From Streptomyces sp. SID13031 (lineage in GTDB: Bacteria > Actinomycetota > Actinomycetes > Propionibacteriales > Kribbellaceae): a DNA stretch of 64,000 nt. The number at the start of each line of letters is the position of its first letter. Position 1 is the first letter of the stretch. The notes beneath the pieces are model-generated. The model searched no databases. It was not told the DNA's origin and saw only the letters and a program-made list of their open reading frames with translations. Location of the stretch: NCBI RefSeq assembly GCF_010548305.1, contig NZ_JAAGLV010000009.1:62001-126000 (forward strand). Reading direction: 5' to 3'. Made by a program: the position numbers and the translations under genes. Below, piece by piece: positions 60,502-64,000 of the stretch.

Positions 60502-61242
60502 TCAGCTCCTTCCGTACCGCAGGAAGAGGTACCCGTCGGAGCCGTTGAGCACGTGCAGCGGGTCGAGATGGTGGACCTGGGTCGACGCGATCCCGTCGGT
60601 GATCCGGCGCGCGCCTGGGCCGGCCAGGACCGGCGACACCGTCAAGCACATCTCGTCGACGAGGTCCGCCGAGGTCAGCGAGCCGAGCAGATGCGGACCG
60701 CCTTCGCACAAGATCTGCGAGAGCCCACGCTCGGCCAACTCAGCGACAGCCTTGGTCAGATCGACCTCGTCATCACCACACGCCAGGACGTCGGCCACCT
60801 CAGCCAGCGCCTTCCGTTGCTGGGCCGGCGCCGACTCGCAGGTGATGACGATCGGCCGCACCGGCGCCTCGGTGAACACCGAACTGCCAGGACTTAGATC
60901 AAGACGTGCAGAGACGACGGCGAGCACCGGGTTCTCCGGCCAGCCCTGCTCCGCGCGCCAAACCCGCCGATCCTTGCCCAGCCGCAATCCGTTGTACTGC
61001 TCGGCTCTGAGCGTCCCGGCGCCGACCAGTACTACGTCCGCGAGCATCCGCAGCAGGCCGAGCAGGTTCTGGTCGTCCTTGCTCGACAACCCGCCGGACA
61101 GCCCGTCGAGCGTCACCGCGCCGTCGATACTCGTGACGAAGTTGGCCCGGAGCCGGCGCGCGGACCGATCCGGTACGGCGTACGCGGCGATCAGCTCCTC
61201 GCCGGTCAGCTCGTTGCCATCGGCAGACCAGCGACGCATCAC
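60502..61242 (-). CDS. RibD C-terminal-domain pyrimidine reductase family protein
   Basis: A 246-residue stand-alone reductase domain resembling the C-terminal half of RibD. RLRANFVTSIDGAVTLDG, NLLGLLRMLADVVLVGAGTLRAE and QILCEGGPHLLGSL are the family NADPH-binding and substrate blocks. In the dihydrofolate-reductase superfamily such proteins reduce pteridines or 5-amino-6-ribosylaminouracil. The GTG at 61242 overlaps the folP-type stop (GTGA), and ATG 61239 is equally possible. Its position right after a folP-type gene suggests a pterin or flavin link, which is only inference. Confidence 0.85.
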   Translation of the reverse strand: MMRRWSADGNELTGEELIAAYAVPDRSARRLRANFVTSIDGAVTLDGLSGGLSSKDDQNLLGLLRMLADVVLVGAGTLRAEQYNGLRLGKDRRVWRAEQGWPENPVLAVVSARLDLSPGSSVFTEAPVRPIVITCESAPAQQRKALAEVADVLACGDDEVDLTKAVAELAERGLSQILCEGGPHLLGSLTSADLVDEMCLTVSPVLAGPGARRITDGIASTQVHHLDPLHVLNGSDGYLFLRYGRS

Positions 61243-62264
61243 ACCAGACTCCTTCGGGTGTAGGCAGGTTGTTTCGTCCGCTGCAGGATCGCGATCAGAT
61301 CGAGCGCCTGGCGGACCGCGGCCACGTCATGCACCCGGAACACCCGCGCGCCCAACCAGGCGGCGACGCTGACCGCGGCCATCGTCGCCGGGCCCCTTTT
61401 TCCAGACGGTAGATCAAGGCTTTCACCTAAGAAGTCTTTGTTGGACATGGCAACAAGGACGGGCCAGCCGGTCGCCGCCAGCTCGTCGACCCGGCGGGTC
61501 ACCTCCAGCGAGTGCCAGGTGTTCTTGCCGAAGTCGTGGGTCGGGTCGATCACGATCGCGTCCCGACGCACCCCGGCCGCGACGGCTCGTTCGGCCAGAG
61601 CGGTCGTCGTACGGATGACGTCGGCGACCACGTCTTCGTACGCCATCCGGTGCGGGTCGGTGCGCGGCGCGAGGCCGCCGACGTGGCTGCAGACGAGTCC
61701 TGCGCCGACCTCGGCGGCGGCTCCGGCGAGCTCGGGGTCCGAGCCCGACCAGGTGTCGTTGATGAGGTTGGCGCCAGCCTCGCCGACGCGTCGGGCGACG
61801 CCACTGCGGTAGGTATCAACACTTATGACTAAGTCCTGATGCCGCGAGCGGACCTCGGCCACGAAGTCGACCGTCCGGCGAAGCTCCTCGCTCTCACTGA
61901 CGTGTTCGCCGTACCCAGCCTTGACCCCGCCGACATCGACCACGTCGGCACCATCCGCGACGGCCCGGTCGATCGCGTCGAGCGCCGCCTGCGTCGCATA
62001 GGTGGCTCCGCCGTCGAAGAACGAGTCGGGCGTCCGGTTCACGATCGCCATCACCGCGAACTCCCCGGGCCCGAAGCTCCGCCCACCCAACCGCAGTACT
62101 CCGCGGTCAAGTACCCCGTCGTCTAGTACGCCGTCGTCTAGTACGCCGTCGTCTAGTACGCCGTCGTCAAGTGTCCCGTGGTCAAGCACCCCGTGGTCGA
62201 GCACGCCCTGGTCAGGTACCCCGCGGTCAAGTACCCCGTCACCAAGTACTCCGTCGTCAGCCAC
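61239..62264 (-). CDS. folP: Dihydropteroate synthase-family protein (FolP2 type) with N-terminal pentapeptide array
   Basis: A 341-residue TIM-barrel protein. The catalytic domain begins about residue 57 with RLGGRSFGPGEFAVMAIVNRTPDSFFDGG, then DGADVVDVGGVKAGYGE, DPTHDFGKNTWHSLEVTR and SNKDFLG. It resembles the second actinobacterial paralogue FolP2, whose synthase activity is doubtful, more than the essential FolP1; this is judged from the N-R-T-P motif and the modified pterin loop. The first 55 residues are ten pentapeptides of the form (G)VLD(D/H/R/Q), built from a 15-bp tandem array. GTG 62264 is inside the array. The adjacent reductase gene overlaps by 4 bp. Confidence 0.88.
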   Translation of the reverse strand: MADDGVLGDGVLDRGVPDQGVLDHGVLDHGTLDDGVLDDGVLDDGVLDDGVLDRGVLRLGGRSFGPGEFAVMAIVNRTPDSFFDGGATYATQAALDAIDRAVADGADVVDVGGVKAGYGEHVSESEELRRTVDFVAEVRSRHQDLVISVDTYRSGVARRVGEAGANLINDTWSGSDPELAGAAAEVGAGLVCSHVGGLAPRTDPHRMAYEDVVADVIRTTTALAERAVAAGVRRDAIVIDPTHDFGKNTWHSLEVTRRVDELAATGWPVLVAMSNKDFLGESLDLPSGKRGPATMAAVSVAAWLGARVFRVHDVAAVRQALDLIAILQRTKQPAYTRRSLV

Positions 62265-62265
62265 G
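62101..62265. repeat. Eleven-unit 15-bp tandem array in the folP-type gene
   Basis: Units of 15 bp starting CCGTCGTCTAGTACG; units 2-4 are identical and the rest vary at a few positions. The array is exactly in frame, spans the GTG start, and encodes the pentapeptide repeat. Confidence 0.95.
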
Positions 62266-62374
62266 CCCCGACTCTATCCACCGCACCTGCGGCGGTACCG
62301 ATGGAGGGGATTCTCGGCGCGACTTACTTCAAGCCATGAATTAAATCATGAAAGCCGTGCACTTCGAGCCACAT

Positions 62375-62386
62375 ATCCTATAGGAT
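62375..62386. promoter_or_regulatory. Palindromic operator before the L-fuconate dehydratase gene
   Basis: ATCCTATAGGAT is a perfect 12-bp palindrome. It matches the general form of GntR/FadR-type boxes. It lies 41 nt before the ATG. A second weaker dyad, CATGA / TCATG, is at 62335-62350. Confidence 0.7.
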
Positions 62387-62427
62387 CTACGCATCAACTC
62401 AGCTCGCCGCCAGAAACGGGTCTCTGC

Positions 62428-63837
62428 ATGCCGCGCTTCACCGAGGTCGAGACGTACGACGTCCGCTTCCCCACGTCGCTGGACCTGGACGGCTCCGACG
62501 CGATGAACGCCGACCCGGACTACTCCGCGGCGTACCTGATCCTGCGGACCGACGCGGGTGACGGGCTCGAGGGACACGGGTTCGCCTTCACCATCGGCCG
62601 GGGCAACGACGTCCAGACCGCGGCGATCGAGGCGCTGCGCGACCACGTCGTCGGCCTCGACGTGGACGCGACGCTGGCCGACCTCGGTGCTTTCTGGAAG
62701 ACCTTGGTTCACGACTCGCAGCTGCGCTGGCTCGGCCCGGAGAAGGGCGTCATGCACATGGCGATCGGCGCGGTCGTCAACGCCGTCTGGGACCTGGCCG
62801 CCAAGCGCGCCGGCGTACCGCTGTGGAAGTTGCTCGCCGATCTGACCCCGGAGCAGATCGTCGACCTGGTCGACTTCCGCTACCTCACCGACGCGCTCAC
62901 CCGCGACGAGGCGCTGGAGATCCTGCACGCCGCCCAGCCGGGTCGCGCCGAGCGCGAGGAGCTGCTGCGGGAGCAGGGCTACCCGGCGTACACGACGACG
63001 CCCGGCTGGCTCGGGTACGACGATGTCAAGCTGGTCCGGCTGTGCCACGAGGCCGTCGCCGAGGGCTTCACCCAGATCAAACTCAAGGTCGGCGCGGACC
63101 TGGGAGACGACATCCGCCGGATGCGCCTGGCGCGCGAGGCGGTCGGCCCCGACATCCGGATCGCGATCGATGCGAACCAGCGCTGGGACGTCGGCGACGC
63201 GATCACCTGGATCGAGGCGCTGAAGCCGTACGACGTGTGGTGGGTCGAGGAGCCGACCAGCCCGGACGACATCCTCGGGCACGCCACCATCGCCCGCGCC
63301 GTCGCGCCGGTCCGGATCGCGACCGGCGAGCACGTCCAGAACCGGGTGGTCTTCAAACAACTCCTGCAGGCCGAGTCGCTGTCGTTCGTGCAGATCGACT
63401 CGGCCCGGGTCGCCGGCGTGAACGAGAACATCGCGATCCTGCTGCTGGCGGCGAAGTTCGGCGTACCGGTGTGCCCGCACGCCGGTGGGGTAGGACTGTG
63501 CGAGCTGGTCCAGCACCTGTCGATGTTCGACCTGGTCGCGGTCAGCGGTAGTACCGAGAACCGGGTGATCGAGTTCGTCGACCATCTGCACGAACACTTC
63601 TTGGAACCAGTCGTGATCAAAGACGGAAACTATGTCGCTCCACTCCGGCCGGGGTTCAGCGCCGAGATGGACGCGAAGACGCTGTTCGACTACCGCTACC
63701 CGGCTGGCAAGATCTGGACCGAGCTGACCAAGGCTGAGTCGACGAAGGCTGGGCCGACGAAGGCTGGGCCGACGAAGGCTGGGCCGACAAAGGCCGAGCT
63801 CACAAAGGCTGAGCTCACAAAGGAGAGCGAGAAGTGA
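62428..63837 (+). CDS. L-fuconate dehydratase-type enolase-superfamily enzyme
   Basis: A 469-residue enzyme that dehydrates L-fuconate to a 2-keto-3-deoxy sugar acid in the non-phosphorylating L-fucose pathway. Motifs: FTQIKLKVGAD (KxK base), RIAIDANQRWD (metal Asp), WWVEEPTSPDD (Glu), ATGEHVQNR and CPHAGGVGLCE. The body is about 435 residues; the last 35 are a Thr-Lys-Ala repeat tail from a 15-bp array. ATG 62428 starts at the family N-terminus MPRFTEVETYDVRFPTS. The stop overlaps the GTG of the dehydrogenase gene. Control by the palindrome at 62375 is likely. Confidence 0.93.
   Translation: MPRFTEVETYDVRFPTSLDLDGSDAMNADPDYSAAYLILRTDAGDGLEGHGFAFTIGRGNDVQTAAIEALRDHVVGLDVDATLADLGAFWKTLVHDSQLRWLGPEKGVMHMAIGAVVNAVWDLAAKRAGVPLWKLLADLTPEQIVDLVDFRYLTDALTRDEALEILHAAQPGRAEREELLREQGYPAYTTTPGWLGYDDVKLVRLCHEAVAEGFTQIKLKVGADLGDDIRRMRLAREAVGPDIRIAIDANQRWDVGDAITWIEALKPYDVWWVEEPTSPDDILGHATIARAVAPVRIATGEHVQNRVVFKQLLQAESLSFVQIDSARVAGVNENIAILLLAAKFGVPVCPHAGGVGLCELVQHLSMFDLVAVSGSTENRVIEFVDHLHEHFLEPVVIKDGNYVAPLRPGFSAEMDAKTLFDYRYPAGKIWTELTKAESTKAGPTKAGPTKAGPTKAELTKAELTKESEK
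63721..63825 (+). repeat. Seven-unit 15-bp tandem array at the 3' end of the dehydratase gene
   Basis: Units of 15 bp of the type GGGCCGACGAAGGCT encode ELTKA, ESTKA, three GPTKA, ELTKA and ELTKE. It is in frame and just before the stop. Confidence 0.93.
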
Positions 63838-64000
63838 CGGATTTCGCCGGCCTGAAGGCCGTGGTGACCGGAGGAGCCTCAGGGATCGGACTGGCCGCGG
63901 CCTTGCTGCTCGCGGCCCGCGGCGCCCAGGTGGTCGTCTTCGACCTGAAGCCGGACGTCCCCGCGCCGCTGACCGGGATCGCCGCCGACGTGAGCGACGA
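63834..64000 (+). CDS. Short-chain dehydrogenase (partial, cut by window edge)
   Basis: The visible 55 residues begin VTDFAGLKAVVTGGASGIGLAAALLL, the NAD-binding TGxxxGIG motif of short-chain dehydrogenases, followed by VVVFDLKP (cofactor-specificity Asp) and AADVSD. GTG 63834 overlaps the dehydratase stop (GTGA) and has AGGAGAG upstream. In this context it is probably the L-fucose or keto-sugar-acid dehydrogenase of the same pathway. Confidence 0.9.
   Translation, partial: MTDFAGLKAVVTGGASGIGLAAALLLAARGAQVVVFDLKPDVPAPLTGIAADVSD

Noticed and set aside
62101..62265. CRISPR array or origin-type iterons
   Set aside because: 15-bp units are contiguous, exactly in codon frame and inside a gene.

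Overview
The window is high-GC actinobacterial DNA with GTG/TTG starts, 4-bp stop/start overlaps, ergothioneine genes and many lipoprotein or Tat signals. A soil actinomycete of the Kribbella/Nocardioides type is likely; the genus is inferred from gene style and was not searched.

Layout. 0-2.4 kb: riboflavin genes (ribD, partial ribE) behind an FMN riboswitch, then a YCII-domain gene. 2.8-10.6 kb: a complete Tn7-like transposon of 7,757 bp. It has terminal inverted repeats, a perfect 5-bp target duplication (AGCGA), and a tnsA-tnsB-tnsC-tniQ operon joined by 4-bp overlaps. The cargo is a ClpX-type zinc-finger protein and an MFS exporter. tniQ carries an in-frame stop. 10.6-15.8 kb: a worn region with a phosphotransferase, a pentapeptide-repeat membrane protein, a short methyltransferase, a frameshifted acetyltransferase and dispersed repeats. 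15.8-28.2 kb: housekeeping and transport genes: ketopantoate reductase-like, CGNR regulator, polar amino-acid ABC transporter, HAD phosphatase, rpe, cobK/cobM/cobL, and a drug-type ABC exporter with a divergent MarR-type regulator.

28.2-46.1 kb is a secretome island. It holds a truncated copy of a secreted peptidase, an orphan RHS fragment, a 2,156-residue secreted RHS protein with a basic, hydrophobic C-terminal tip followed 10 nt later by a small four-helix membrane protein (candidate toxin/immunity pair), two Tat-exported SGNH-like paralogues flanking a subtilase, the intact peptidase, and two secreted cysteine-hydrolase-like paralogues beside an XRE/NBR1-type regulator. Each paralogue pair shares an upstream motif.

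46.1-50.9 kb: a LacI-controlled sugar ABC importer. 50.9-55.3 kb: egtABCD (ergothioneine), with no egtE next to it. 55.5-62.3 kb: an amine oxidase, an FhuF-like protein, two related Q-rich membrane proteins with the same 5' hairpin, a RibD-C-type reductase and a FolP2-type protein. 62.4-64 kb: start of an L-fuconate dehydratase/SDR operon behind a palindromic operator.

The folP-type gene (5' end) and the dehydratase gene (3' end) each carry an in-frame 15-bp tandem array that adds pentapeptide repeats. The strongest leads are the transposon, the RHS tip with its partner, and the paired paralogues with shared promoter elements.
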